From assembly GCA_026075535.2 (NCBI GenBank), contig AP026542.1, positions 9,362,001 to 9,426,000 of the forward strand: 64,000 nucleotides of DNA. The letters are read 5' to 3'. Under the pieces are notes generated by a model that was not told where the DNA came from, ran no database searches, and worked only from the letters and a program-made list of their open reading frames with translations. Source of the DNA: Tricholoma matsutake. Its lineage: Eukaryota; Basidiomycota; Agaricomycetes; Agaricales; Tricholomataceae. Each line of letters starts with the position of its first letter. The stretch's first letter is position 1. The translations under genes and the position numbers were made by a program. Positions 34,303 through 44,744 of this stretch are shown here, piece after piece.

Positions 34303-35024
34303 TTCCCCTGAGGAACTTCAGAACGTGGTATCAATTTATAGACACCCATGTCCTTTAGTGATTTCAACTCATCCCGATATCCCTCTGCCCATTGTACACC
34401 ATCTGTGGAGTTCTTGGCTTCATCCCATGTTTCTCATCTTCGAATTGAAGTGACTCTGGATCAAAATTGTCCATCTCCAAAATTATAGCCAGAAGTTCAT
34501 GTGCCTGATCGCCAAGATCGAGATTTTTGAAGGCCTGTTGTAGATCAGTAATGACATCATCATTGGGAGGGGCTCATCTAAGGCATTAACAGTCCATCTA
34601 CCCATCCTCCACTCTTGATGTGCCTCTTTTATGCAGGTCACACTATCCTGGGATTCTTGTACTGCCTTCATTGTACATGTGAAGGATGGTCCCCCATTAG
34701 GATTCCTTTCAGTTGGGACCAGTACATGAGATAATCAGCGAGGGGGATCCAGTTGGGGGGCAGGCAGTGCAGTATGGTCGGTAACAGGAGGGTTGGGTGG
34801 TGGGATAAAATCATCATCATCAAGCATGGGGTTGAATGTGGGGTTGGCAGTTTCATCAGGGGTGGGGTCCACCTTGGGCAGGGTTGGGTTCTGCAGTGGG
34901 CATATGTGTCCATCATGGCTCTCGAGGAAGCAGACATGGAAAGACCTATGTATTTTCCATGTAGCACTCTCATAGCATCTGTACGTTTTTGAGTTTGGGT
35001 CATAGCCAATCAGTGTGCTCTATC
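34303..35024 (-). pseudogene. copia-1 integrase tail and linker to RT
   Basis: Minus strand reads LIGYDPNSKTYRCYESATWK and IHRSFHVCFLESHDGH (the end of the copia integrase region), a Pro-rich linker (PPPNPPVTDHTALPAPQ), and GYRDELKSLKDMGVYKLI followed by PRSEVPQG, the start of the RT domain. Frame is lost at the junction with the insertion at 35025. Confidence 0.85.
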
Positions 35025-35285
35025 AAGTACTTTACACTCCCTCACCTATTCCGGTTGGATTCCGGTTCATCTGGAATTTCCGGAATTTCTGGAATCCGGT
35101 GGAATTTTTTTTGTATGTAGTTTTCCCTATGCAGCACAATTCCGGTCGGAATAAGGATCCAATTTACAGCCGGAATCCCCGGAATCTGACCAGACTCATC
35201 ACAACTGGAATAACTGGAATAACTGGACTAACCAGAATAACTGGAATGCACGTGCTTTCCCAAATAAAAGTTCGACACACATCAA

Positions 35286-35375
35286 GAATTGAACACTCAA
35301 CCTTGGGTCTGCATACATAACAGCACACTTAACCACTGAGCTACCAAGCAATTATTCCTGGGCATACATTTAATA
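35286..35375 (-). repeat. tRNA-like (SINE-head) segment
   Basis: On the minus strand GGTAGCTCAGTGGTTAAG matches a polymerase III A box and GTTCAATTC a B box, about 45 nt apart. A full cloverleaf with a clear anticodon is not evident, so this is a tRNA-derived SINE or a decayed tRNA. The same segment is in copy 2 at about 47000-47080. Confidence 0.45.
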
Positions 35376-36211
35376 CTTTTATTACCCAACCAAGGTACAT
35401 AGTTAATCACAGCCATTAATGGAATAATTAATAAGTATGCATATGCATGACATGTGACACATGACTGCCACCACCACCACTGTCGCCAATGCCACCTCCT
35501 CCTCCTCTCCACTCTACCACCACCACTGCATGTGCACCCACCACCACCATTCCCACGCTCATTGCCACCATCACCACCACCTTCAAACGAGCCGACTGGA
35601 CGGAACGCAGGCCCAAGTATGTTTTTTTTTTTCATTTGCTTCTTGTTTTTTCATACTAACTAACTTGTTTCATTTGTTTTATAGGTTCTACTCGACGGCC
35701 AGACATAACATGGGCCCAAATGACATAATTGGACAGGACACGGGCCCAAACAATGCAGATCGTGTTGTTTGGGCCCTAAGTAAGTTTTTTTCATTTGGTT
35801 TTTGTTTTAATAAACTAACTAACTCATTTTTTTAGTTTTCTAGGTTATAATCTACTAGTAACAACACCACCACCTGCAAACGAGCCAACACGGGCCCAAA
35901 CAACACAGATCGTGTTGTTTGGGCCCTATGTGAGTTTTTTTTCATTTGCTTTTTGTTTTTATAAACTAACTAATTGTAATTTATTGCTTTTTAGGTTGTA
36001 TACTACTGGGGATGACCTGCCACGACAAAAAACATGCAACCCACACCCACACCCACCCGATCCCCTCCTCCCCATTCTAATGGGATGTGAGGCTGTCGAC
36101 ATGGGCTAGGAGGGTGCAGAGGGATGCCAGGAGACCCCGGAAGGGGGGTACCTGCCTAGTAAGCACCCACCAACCTCTGTACTTGGGCCATGTCACACTG
36201 ATGTGCCCAAA

Positions 36212-36242
<31 letters not shown>

Positions 36243-36888
36243 AAAAGAAAAAAACAGAAATCCAGACAGGGGATGACAGCGACGAACGATGACAAGCCAC
36301 CCACCCACCCCCAGCCTCACGAGCAACTGCTCGTGGGGTGGATCGTGGGTGGAAGCCCAGGTGCAGGGACAGGAGATGACAATGACACACCACCCGCCCC
36401 CAGCCTCATGAGCAACTGCTCATGGGGTGGATCATGGGTGGAATGACAATGATGACAAGCCACCCACCCCCAGCCTCATGAGCAACTGCTCATGGGGTGG
36501 AATGTGGGTGGAAGGACAGACAACAGTGGGGTCGCGTCCCCTCCCCCTCCCCCACACTTTGTGTGGGGAGGGATTTTTTTTGTACTTTTAATTATTTATT
36601 AGTATTGTGCCCCCCCTCCCCCATTTTGCATGGGGGAGGGATTTTTTTCTTCATGTTTTTACCTCCCCCCTCACATTCGGCATGAGGGGTTAGCTTTTTA
36701 TGTATATAAATAAAGCTCCCTCTTGCATCTTGTGAGAGGGAGGATTTTTTGTTTATATATGTAATCACAATCATCCCCACTCCCTCGCATTCAATGTGAG
36801 GGGTGTGGTTAATTAAAAAAATTTGATCTTTCACTACTCCAAAAAAAATTAGAGTGTCATGAATAAACATTATATTACTATCTAATAA

Positions 36889-37035
36889 TTCTCCTGTGGC
36901 TCAACTGGTTAAGCACACATGTTTGGTTTGTCATGTGATCACTCTAATCAAGATGTCTTGAGTTCAATCCTTACTCTGCACAAATATATTTTGTAGGCAC
37001 TTTGACAACTTAAGACTTGAAATTTGACTATCCAT
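36889..37035 (+). mobile_element. tRNA-derived SINE-like insertion, present in copy 1 only
   Basis: Copy 2 of the host element runs CTATCTAAT directly into ATTAGGGTATATAC (near 48780), whereas copy 1 has about 147 extra bases there. The insert has GTGGCTCAACTGGTTAAGC (A-box-like) and GAGTTCAATCC (B-box-like), a typical tRNA-derived SINE head, with a short unrelated tail. Confidence 0.6.
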
Positions 37036-37180
37036 TAGGGTATATACTCTAAGTTGAGCATCTGGAGTAACCAGAATCTGGTCGGAAGAACCAGAATAAC
37101 TGGACTCCAATTGGAATAACTGGACTCTGACCAGAATAACTGGACTCCAACCGGAATAGGTGGGGGAGGGTAAATTACAG

Positions 37181-38116
37181 ACTCAATTGACCATTCAAAA
37201 ATCTTTGGGTTATCTTTCTTTGGTATCAAGACAAAAGCCCAACATCCAATTTCCCACATGTAGGAATAGTCTGGCTTTTGACCAAACCATAATTCCCAAG
37301 GCATGATTCCTTGCAGCGAGCAGGTTGTAGTTTTTGAATGCAGGTGTGTAGCCATTAAATAAAATTTATCCCAAAGGAAAGGGGGCAGTCCTGCATATAG
37401 CCACATTGTTCGTGCCTTTGCCATGAGCATTCAATGCATCCATTTGACACATCCAATGTGGGCAGATGTGTGTGGAGCAGTGAAGCATTGGTCTGATCCC
37501 CAAGATCTAAGCCATGCCTGCATTTTGCTGGACTTCAGCTCTCTATTGTTGGTAATGTATGTCCCAACTTTCAAGCCAGTTTCATTTTCTTGTGCCAACT
37601 CCCATGCCTTCAGCTCAGGAAAAGAATCATCTTCATGTTTGAGGGGTATAGACCATGGAAATGAGGTAAAATCATCGACAATGTCCATTACATATTTGTG
37701 ACCAGTATGGGACTTGACTGCATGTGGGCCTGATGAATCAACCCACACCTTCTCTAGATGCCTCATTGCCCTATGCCCCTCACCCTCTTCACATTTCTTT
37801 GGGACTGGTGTTCTCATCTGTTTTCCAACAAGACAGGTGTCACATTTGGGTGGCTGTGTAGTGGCTGACAATGGTGTACCTGTGATTGTGCCTTTCTTGG
37901 CCCTATCACACAGGGATTGGTAATTGGTGTGGCCAAGGCGATGGTGCCAGGTCTCCAGATTTGGCGATCCATGAATTGTTAACGCATGCTCAACAGACGC
38001 AGAGTGTAGGGTGAGTGAGTAAAGTTTCTTGAAGGTCATGGAACCGTGAGCTATCAATGTGCCTGTGGATCTATTAGTTATCCAGCAAGATGAGTCATCA
38101 AAATGTGTGACGGCGT
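37181..38116 (-). pseudogene. copia-1 GAG-pre-integrase and integrase
   Basis: Minus strand: TWHHRLGHTNYQSLCDRAKK (zinc-binding HHCC entry) with CDTCLVGKQMRTPVPK, then VWVDSSGPHAVKSHTGHKYV, VDDFTSFPW, ITNNRELKS where ITDNGGEF-like sequence carries the catalytic Asp, and AKARTMWLYAGLPPFLWDKF to KIFEWSIES. D-to-N and G-to-R changes in the second catalytic motif match G to A mutation. The ORF is broken by a stop near 37431. The enzyme would insert element DNA into the chromosome. Confidence 0.88.
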
Positions 38117-39924
38117 TGATGATGCTCAACCCGGAAACCCAAACAAAACCTACTAAATGGCTTTGGATGGTATAACACAAGTCAGAGGAAGGATGTGAGG
38201 CCCTCTAGATGTCACCTGTCAGACCGACCATCAAATAGTCCTAAAACAACTGCTTGTCAAAGCAGTTCAAAGCTAAAAGAATGTGTTTTGAGACGTTGCA
38301 ATGATTTTTGAGATGTTGCAATATTTTTTGAGGTGTTGCAATATTTTTCTAGGTTTTTTCGAAGAGGTTTCAAGGAATTTCGAGTATGCAAATATGTTCA
38401 GATGCAAGATCAGGGGACTAGATGAGTAGTAGAAGCAAAGCAAAGGCAAATTGAGGGAAACAAGAGCAAAAATAGCATAATGCAAGGAATTTTGAGGAAG
38501 TTTAGCATAAAACACCAAACTTTGGACTGAATAAGACTAAACTGAACTCTCAAATCACTGTGATCTGGGAGGAAGACAACGACTTTCTTCTTTTTCTTTG
38601 TATCTAGTACATCTTTTTATATAAAATAAAGAAACTACCTAAAAAGGCTAGAGAACATGAGGCAAACATGCAGAAAACTTGAGGCAAAAGACAATAGAAG
38701 TATATCAGAACAATAAAGTGAGACTAGAAAGGGTGAATATAACACATGATGAGGAAATAATAAGAAAGAATAGCTAAAAGAGGACTGTCCTTGTTATAAA
38801 TTGAATAAAACATTGGAAACTGCTTCGAGTGGATTGTATGCATGCACATGTGGTCGAAATGTGTTCGATATACTCGGGATAGTGTCCCATGTGTCCAGCA
38901 TGCATCCGAAGATTGTTTGAATAGGAAATACTGTGTCTGATGATGTTTTTCGAGGTTCAATATTTTTCGAAGATTTTTGAAGATTCTTCGGATTTTGTTC
39001 GTGGCCCGAAATCGGTGCGATATTGTTCGACAATGGTAGGGGATATGTCTGGCATGTGTGCAATGACTATTCGGATAGCGATATAGTGTCCAATGTCGAT
39101 TTTCGATGTTCAATGATTTTCGAAGTCTTTCGAGGAAATATCGGACTTGTTTGAAGGCCGATATCACTGCAATATTGCTCGAAACTGGTTCGGAACTTGT
39201 CAACGATGTTCCAAGTGTATATCCTGAGCTGTATGAAGGTCGGGGGAATTGTATTATGGCGGCTGAAGGCATATGAAGAATTTTGAGGTGTCACGAATAG
39301 AGATTGGCAGGGGTAACCCTTGGGTATTTTCATTGTTACCATTAGCCCAGGGTATAGAGAGTATTCAATACCCTTGGGGGTATGATGCAAGGGTTTATTT
39401 CAAATAGTTTCCTGATGATGCTCAAACATGGTCCTATCCATTTTTAGTAATTATCTGAGCTTTTAGCATGTTGAAAAGCACAAGGTAGTAATCTAGTACT
39501 GTCTTTAGGAGAATACCTTTGCCTGAATAACTCAATAGGCTGGGACCATAGAGGAAATAACCCAACTTGCACAGCAAAGAGTGGTCAGAGAGGTCATCAA
39601 GTTTCATAAGGGTGACTATACTGATATCATGGGTGGTTGACATCTTCTAAAGTGTGACTCTGTATACCCTTGTACCCTCCTCAGGGGTAAGGGTATGTAG
39701 AGGGTAGGAAAGTTCATACCCTTACCCTTACCCTCACGTACCCTTTGCCCATACCCCCAGGGGTCTGTAAACCCTTGCCATTCACTAGTTGCAAAGAATT
39801 TCGAAGCATTCTCATGACTTTGTAGAGGTTTGTAGAGCTTCAGAGGGGTTCATATGGGTTGGTAGAGCTTTGACAATGATCATAGATGTGTTTTCTGAGC
39901 TTGAATGACAAGGTGGACCTATCA
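38117..39924 (+). repeat. Solo LTR (family A) with a nested hAT MITE
   Basis: Starts TGATGATGCTCAACC, ends GGACCTATCA, flanked by GCGT (38113-38116) and GCAT (39925-39928), again one CpG change. It separates the copia-1 protease from integrase. The MITE at 39298-39787 is inside it. Confidence 0.82.
39298..39787. mobile_element. hAT-like MITE, second copy (490 bp)
   Basis: It has the same termini as 28032-28588 (TAGAGATTGGCAGGGG...CCTTGCCATTCACTA). About 65 bp near the left end are absent relative to that copy. Flanks are GTCACGAA (39290-39297) and GTTGCAAA (39788-39795), which reconcile as one 8-bp site containing two CpGs, each decayed differently on the two sides. Confidence 0.8.
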
Positions 39925-39928
39925 GCAT

Positions 39929-40155
39929 TTGAGTCTCCAACAAGGGAACTGACAGATACCAGCTGCAGTGATCAAAGATCCTCCCACACCCTTAATTGAT
40001 TGGGAAGTGATCAGGTGGAGAGAACAGAAATCAGAATGGTCTGGGGATATGTGAACTGTGGCACCACTGTCAATGAGGAAGGGTAAATCAGTCGATGAGA
40101 TATGGGTGCGCTTGGTCTGACTTAAGTGTGTAACAGTGAAGGCGCTGTTGTCCAC
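39929..40155 (-). pseudogene. copia-1 aspartic protease
   Basis: Minus strand reads DLPFLIDSGATVHISPDHSD, with the DSGA catalytic motif of copia proteases, then SIKGVGGSLITAAGI. It is cut by the solo LTR at 39924. The protease would process the gag-pol polyprotein. Confidence 0.85.
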
Positions 40156-40173
40156 TGGAGCAGTGTGCTTTGT

Positions 40174-40826
40174 CTAGTCAATGGTGGTCCTTGGCTCCTC
40201 CTCGACCACAAGCCAGCCCTTGTATTCAATTTCATCAATTGTAGAGATGGGGGCAGGGTCACATGCTATACCTGCAGCAAAGTCAGGGGATGAGGTTGCT
40301 GGTGAGGAAGGGTTATGATCAACCATGACCATGAAGGTGCAGCCATTTACATCTTTCATGGTTATGGGGATCTTCAAAGTAATGGGACTAGGTTTTTTCT
40401 TTTGATCAGAAGCTGCCCTCCATGCTGCAATCAACTCAGTAAGTGTCTTCCCTGCCATCCCTCCACCAGGTTTGATGCAGTACTTGATGGTGTGTCCTGA
40501 CTTCCCACAAGTAGAGTTGCTACAAACGAGTCCATTGGATGGTCTGGTCAGTTTGGTATGAGCAGTTAGTGCAACAGAGGGACGGAAATTGTTGCAGACA
40601 TTGTTCTCAAGAAGGGATTGCTCATTCTCCAGGAACTGACGAATTTTTATGGAAGTATATGGTGATGCATCAGTGGTATGCTTGCCAGAAGACTGGATGT
40701 GCTCAAAGTGAAGTCCATGATCCAGGAAGGAACAGATGATCAAAATGATTGGACAGTATGACATATAGCGTCGAGTGGCTAGGAAGTTTCTACCATTGTT
40801 TCTAACAATGGGAGTAGCCCATAACC
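40174..40826 (-). pseudogene. copia-1 gag remnant with zinc knuckle
   Basis: The zinc knuckle CSNSTCGKSGHTIKYC (near 40500) is preceded by SPYTSIKIRQFLENEQSLLE. The N-terminal gag domain is mostly missing compared with copia-2, whose gag has about 230 residues before the knuckle. An ATG inside the LTR (40839) is unlikely to be the true start. The gag would form the particle shell. Confidence 0.8.
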
Positions 40827-41178
40827 TGTAGAAAATCAACCTAGCGTAATCAGAGTATAGCTCAGTCTCTGTACAAGTGACTATATGAAGACAATAACTG
40901 TACCTAGCATAATCAGAGTATAGCTATAAGTACAGTAAGTATTGGTCCATAATATTATAATGTCTAGAATACTCACCTCAGTCTCTGTACAAGTGACTGA
41001 GGTGATTGGATAACTGCCTACCCTATATATAAGTGAGTTCAGCTACATAAAGAGTCAAAGGGATAAGAGACACAAAGGTGTCTTATGAGATGGCGCATCA
41101 AAGGGATGTGCTAAAAATAGTACACACATCAAAGATGCGATCATGTATGCTTACAGTGTGATAAATGGCACCTCAACA
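40827..41178 (-). repeat. 5' LTR of copia-1
   Basis: 352 bp, TGTAGAAAATC to CACCTCAACA on the plus strand. Differences from the other LTR are few and mostly transitions. A TATATAA box (about 41024) and the CTCAGTC...GACTGAG hairpin are present. The primer-binding site adjoins at 40826. Confidence 0.9.
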
Positions 41179-41303
41179 ATTGGAACAGTCCATGACCCTA
41201 TACAAGAGAGGTGAAGAATGAATACATTGCAGCAGGTTACAGTCACTCACCCAAGGTCAACAGCACTTCATCTTCTTGATGTAGTATAAAGATTGATATA
41301 TGG

Positions 41304-41856
41304 TACAATAGTATATGTTATTACCTTGAGTTATAAACCATCCATAGAACAGAAGAGGCCGTGCCATGCACCAGAGAGTAGATTGAACCAGGTGTTCCAA
41401 AAAAGGCAATAATCTGAGAGTATCTCCACAGTAATGTGACACCCCATCAATTGGAGAGCATGGGCATATAGAGGGGGTTTAATTGCATAGGAAGCAACAG
41501 GACAGATAGGGATCTGTGCAGTAACAAGTGAGATATGTACAAAGGAATGAGTTTGAGAGTGGGTGATCAGCGCATCCAATCATATGAGTCCCAATCACAC
41601 CATTCATCAACACTCTCTTGAGCATAATCCCTCCATTTATTGATGGATTCCTCTTGTCTCTTTTGCTTGCTATGGAATAAATCTCTCTATATCTACCCCT
41701 GCTTTTTGATTAATGGCACGTTGTCTTGATGTCAAGCTATTTCTGTGTTATTACCTTTTTGGGAACACTTGGTTCAATCTACTCTCTGGTGCATGGCACG
41801 GCCTCTTCTGCTCTGTGGATGGTTTATAACTCAAGGTAATAACATATACTATTGTA
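41304..41856. repeat. Inverted repeat with ~95-bp arms
   Basis: 41304-41398 is the reverse complement of 41762-41856 with only a few mismatches (shared core TTATAACTCAAGGTAATAAC). The spacer is about 363 bp. The right arm lies inside the chromovirus LTR called at 41435-41989 and the left arm outside it, so the arms arose by a local inverted duplication or a fold-back insertion. Confidence 0.75.
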
Positions 41857-41989
41857 TAGAAGGGAAAATTAGTAATAAATAAGGAAAAATCATAGAAAAT
41901 GAAGAATAGGAGGAAATGAAGTAAGGAAAAATATAGGACAAATGTAAAAAATAGGAAAAACACACGGGGCATCCCCTAGTCCCCTTACA
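41435..41989 (-). repeat. 3' LTR of a chromovirus (Ty3/gypsy)
   Basis: The stretch runs TGTGACACCCC to CCCCTTACA. On the minus strand it is preceded by the polypurine tract AGAGAGGGGGTGA, and the upstream coding sequence (42100 onward) ends in a chromodomain. The partner LTR is not in the window or was lost, so the boundaries rest on terminal bases and the tract only. Confidence 0.6.
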
Positions 41990-42059
41990 TCACCCCCTCT
42001 CTAAGATGCATCACCCTGATGCATTCGAAATTGCATACAACCAAAGTCAGTGACTTAAA

Positions 42060-42921
42060 TGCGACATGGTGCAGCAGTGTGCTGTCAGTGGAATTCCTTG
42101 ACTAACCAAGGGGCATTCACATCGGACTCTTCGACCCATGAGTTCTCCTCATACCTATAACCCTTCCAGTGCACCAAATACTGGAGTTTTCCTCAATGCA
42201 ACTGGCTGTCCAAGATTGACTCGACTTCATACTGGGGTTCTCCCTCGATCACTGTACGCGGTGGTGGTGGATGTGAATGGTGTCCTGGGAATGGATCTGG
42301 GGGAGCTGGAAGGAGTTTGATGACATGGAAGACTGGGTGGAGTCTGGACATAAAGGCTGGGAGGCATAGATGGTAGGCATGCATTCCAACACACTTGACA
42401 ATGGGGAAAGGTCCCAGGAAGCAATGAGCAAGTTTCTTGGATGGAAGTGTAGTGGAGATGTCACTGGAGTCAAGATAAACTCAATCACCAACCTTGTACT
42501 GAGGGGTCAGAGAATGGTGTTGGTTGTAAAAGTGTGCCATGTTGTCCTTCACTTTTGCTAAGGCTGCCTTTGCCTCCTCCAAGCTATCCTGCATGCGCTC
42601 TGTGAACTCATTCACCATCTCAATGTGTGAGGGAGTTTGGTGAGGTTTGAATCCCATGCATGGATGCTGTCTGGAAAGGGGTCTGTTGAGTGGAAGCATG
42701 GACATGGTTGTTGTATCCAAACTTGGCCAAGGGGAGAAGATCATCCCAATTGTCCTGGTGCTCATTGACAGAGATGCAGATGTACTGCTCTAGTTCCTGG
42801 TTGACTTGCTCAGTCTGGCTGTCAGTTTGTGGGTGATAGGCAGTTGAAGCAAGGAGTTTGATCCCCAGAAGTCAGTACAGCTTGCAAGTGAACTCTGCCA
42901 TGAATTGAGGGCCATGGTCAG
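42060..42921 (-). pseudogene. Chromovirus integrase C-terminus and chromodomain
   Basis: Minus strand: GPQFMAEFTCKLY, STAYHPQTDSQTEQVNQELE (with the catalytic Glu), DNWDDLLPLAKFGYNN, then AKAALAKVKDNMAHFYNQHH and YKVGD, and near 42190-42100 a chromodomain reading [20 protein letters not shown]. Chromodomain integrases steer insertion to marked chromatin. Frameshifts occur. The reading continues across the hAT-like insertion at 56937. Confidence 0.88.
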
Positions 42922-44458
42922 TAGTGTTTTAAGGTTTGGTTCAGTCTGGTTTTTTGACCTTAACTGGGACCATAACTGGTCTAGACCATTACCCTAAGTC
43001 ATATGGACCATAACTGAACCAATGAAGACTGGTCCTCATCGGTTCAGTTACCCAGCCAGTTTCAACTGGTTTTATGAGCTAAATAAATTCTATTATATAG
43101 TAAATAAAACTATTTAACAGTCACACCCTGCAAGCAGGTGCTCGCAGTGGTGGGGTATTGTTAAGAGAATAAAAAAAGAAAAAGAGTTAGAAGAAGAAAA
43201 AACAGCCCACCATCTTGAGTTTGTAGCAAGGGTGGGGTCATTGTGTCATCCCAGCCATTTGTCGTCCATGCGTTCATCATCCCCACATTTGTCATCCCTG
43301 CTGTTTGTTGTCCCTGCCATTCATTGTCCCTGTTTGTTGTCCCTGCTGTTTGTTGTCCCTGCCATTTGTTGTCCCTGCATTCATCGTCCCCGTCATTTGT
43401 TGTCCCTGTGTTGTCCATCCCTGTTGTCCCCACTGTTTGTTGTCCCTGTTGTCCCTGCCATTTGTTGTACCCCTGGTTTGTTGTCCCTCCTGCTGTTCGC
43501 TATCCCCCACATTTGTTGTCCTGGGTTCCATTGTTGTCAGCACCTCCATATCCCCCTACGAGCAGCAGCTTGCAGAGGGGGTGGTGGTGCTGTGTGACAT
43601 GGCATTGGCTGTGGTGGTCATCATTGTCCAGGAAAGGGCCCATTGCCACCCTGCGAGCAGAGGCTCGCAGTGGCAGCATAGGGTGCTGGCATCTGTGGTC
43701 ATCATAGTCCAGAAACAGGCCCTTTGCCACCCTGTGAGCAGAGGCTCACAGCTGCAGTGCAGGGCTTGCATTGGGTACCAGTATGGCTTGTGTGTGTCAT
43801 TCGGTGGGTGGGTGATGTCATTGCTGAGATGCAGAAACCTAAAAATGAAGAAAACAATTAGTTAGTAAAAGAAAGAAATCAACTAAAAAAAGACATATCT
43901 GAGGGCCCAAACAATGTTAGTTTGTCATTTGGGCCCCCTGTTTTGTGTTTGTTGGTTTGTGCAGGCATGGGTGGGGACAGGATGGTGATGAAGCATCAAA
44001 AAAGCCTCAGAAGGTGGATGAGAGAAGGAGGGGAGGATGAGTTGGCAGAAAGAATGTGTATGTGCATCATTGATCACTCATTCCAGGAATTGCCGGATAG
44101 TGATCAATGCAGTGAGTGCATTGATTTCAACAACCCCAGGACCTCCTTCACTGTTGCCAATGGTAAAAATACTGTTCAGACATGTGGGGGAGTATTGTGT
44201 TAATCTACTACAGCTTGAATTTCATTTTTATGTAAAGTATTCAATATTCAATTTTGAGAAAATATTGTTGAGGCAAATGAATGAGAGAACTTGAGTTGAT
44301 CAAGTCCTCAAATCTATGCATTTTTGCAGTATATCTTGCCACAACTCTTCCACATCACATTAAGCAGTTAACTACTTATATTAGGACATTCAGACACAAT
44401 TTATTGTTCATTTTTAAGCTTCCAAATTAATTTCTAACAGGTACTAAGTGCAAGCATA

Positions 44459-44705
44459 GCTTACATCACATGACTATTAGACATATTTGGATACTTACAT
44501 ATCGCCCCCTTCCTATTGCCTTGCTACTTACTGGCTTCACCTTACCACCACCTCGTATCACGATAAGATAGCTCTAGACTCTTGGAATACCATGCTGTGT
44601 CTTGTTATGTCTTGTGTGATCAGAAGTGAGTGCTAATATAACATTATCTCTCCACCCTCCCTATTTCCAGTGCTTGTCTGTCTCCCTATAGGAGACAGGC
44701 TCACA
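44459..44705 (+). repeat. 5' LTR of gypsy-1
   Basis: 247 bp, starting TGCAAGCATAGC and ending GGCTCACA. It matches 55939-56196 closely, with differences that are mainly transitions plus small indels. Confidence 0.9.
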
Positions 44706-44744
44706 CTTTTTTTTAACACCAATTACAGCATATATTTATCTGAA

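Larger units (their letters stand above)
35025..37180. mobile_element. 2.15-kb inverted-repeat element, copy 1
   Basis: Left end AGTACTTTACACTCCC and CACCTATTCCGGTTGG; right end, read inward, CTGTAATTTACCCTCCC and CACCTATTCCGGTTGG. A second copy at 46758-48908 is closely similar along its length. It carries no transposase. Contents: CTGGAATAA-type simple repeats near both ends, a tRNA-like segment (35286-35375, minus), three intron-like units (35617-35684, 35780-35843, 35930-35994) each beside a GGGCCCAAAC/GTTTGGGCCC hairpin, a poly-C/poly-A run near 36210, and three GAGCAACTGCTC palindromes (36314-36500). Target duplication of this copy is unclear; copy 2 gives about 8 bp, suggesting hAT. 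Confidence 0.75.
30102..41178 (-). mobile_element. Ty1/copia retrotransposon (copia-1), complete but dead
   Basis: Both ends are LTRs starting TGTAGAAAATC and ending CACCTCAACA. The whole is flanked by the perfect 5-bp duplication ATTGG (30097-30101 and 41179-41183). Coding order on the minus strand is gag zinc knuckle, protease, integrase, RT, RNase H, which defines copia. The primer-binding site (minus strand, just below 40827) reads GGTTATGGGC, complementary to the anticodon arm of initiator tRNA-Met, as in Drosophila copia. Insertions at 30371-31573, 33137-34298, 35025-37180 and 38117-39924 interrupt it; without them the element is about 4.7 kb. Stops, frameshifts and a lost RT aspartate pair make it inactive. 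Confidence 0.93.

Noticed and set aside
35286..35375. A functional tRNA gene
   Set aside because: A and B boxes are present but no complete cloverleaf with a credible anticodon, and the same segment lies inside another transposon copy.
36087..36446. ORFs across the poly-C/poly-A tract near 36.2 kb
   Set aside because: Frame is kept only by homopolymers and palindromic repeats; the counterpart in copy 2 is not conserved as protein.
40839..40839. ATG at 40839 as the gag start of copia-1
   Set aside because: It lies inside the LTR, upstream of the primer-binding site, so it cannot be the normal gag start.
43232..43865. Cys/Pro-rich ORFs such as repeated VPAICCPC-like peptide
   Set aside because: A TTTGTTGTCCCTGCCA-type tandem repeat inside a non-autonomous element; several frames are open at once.
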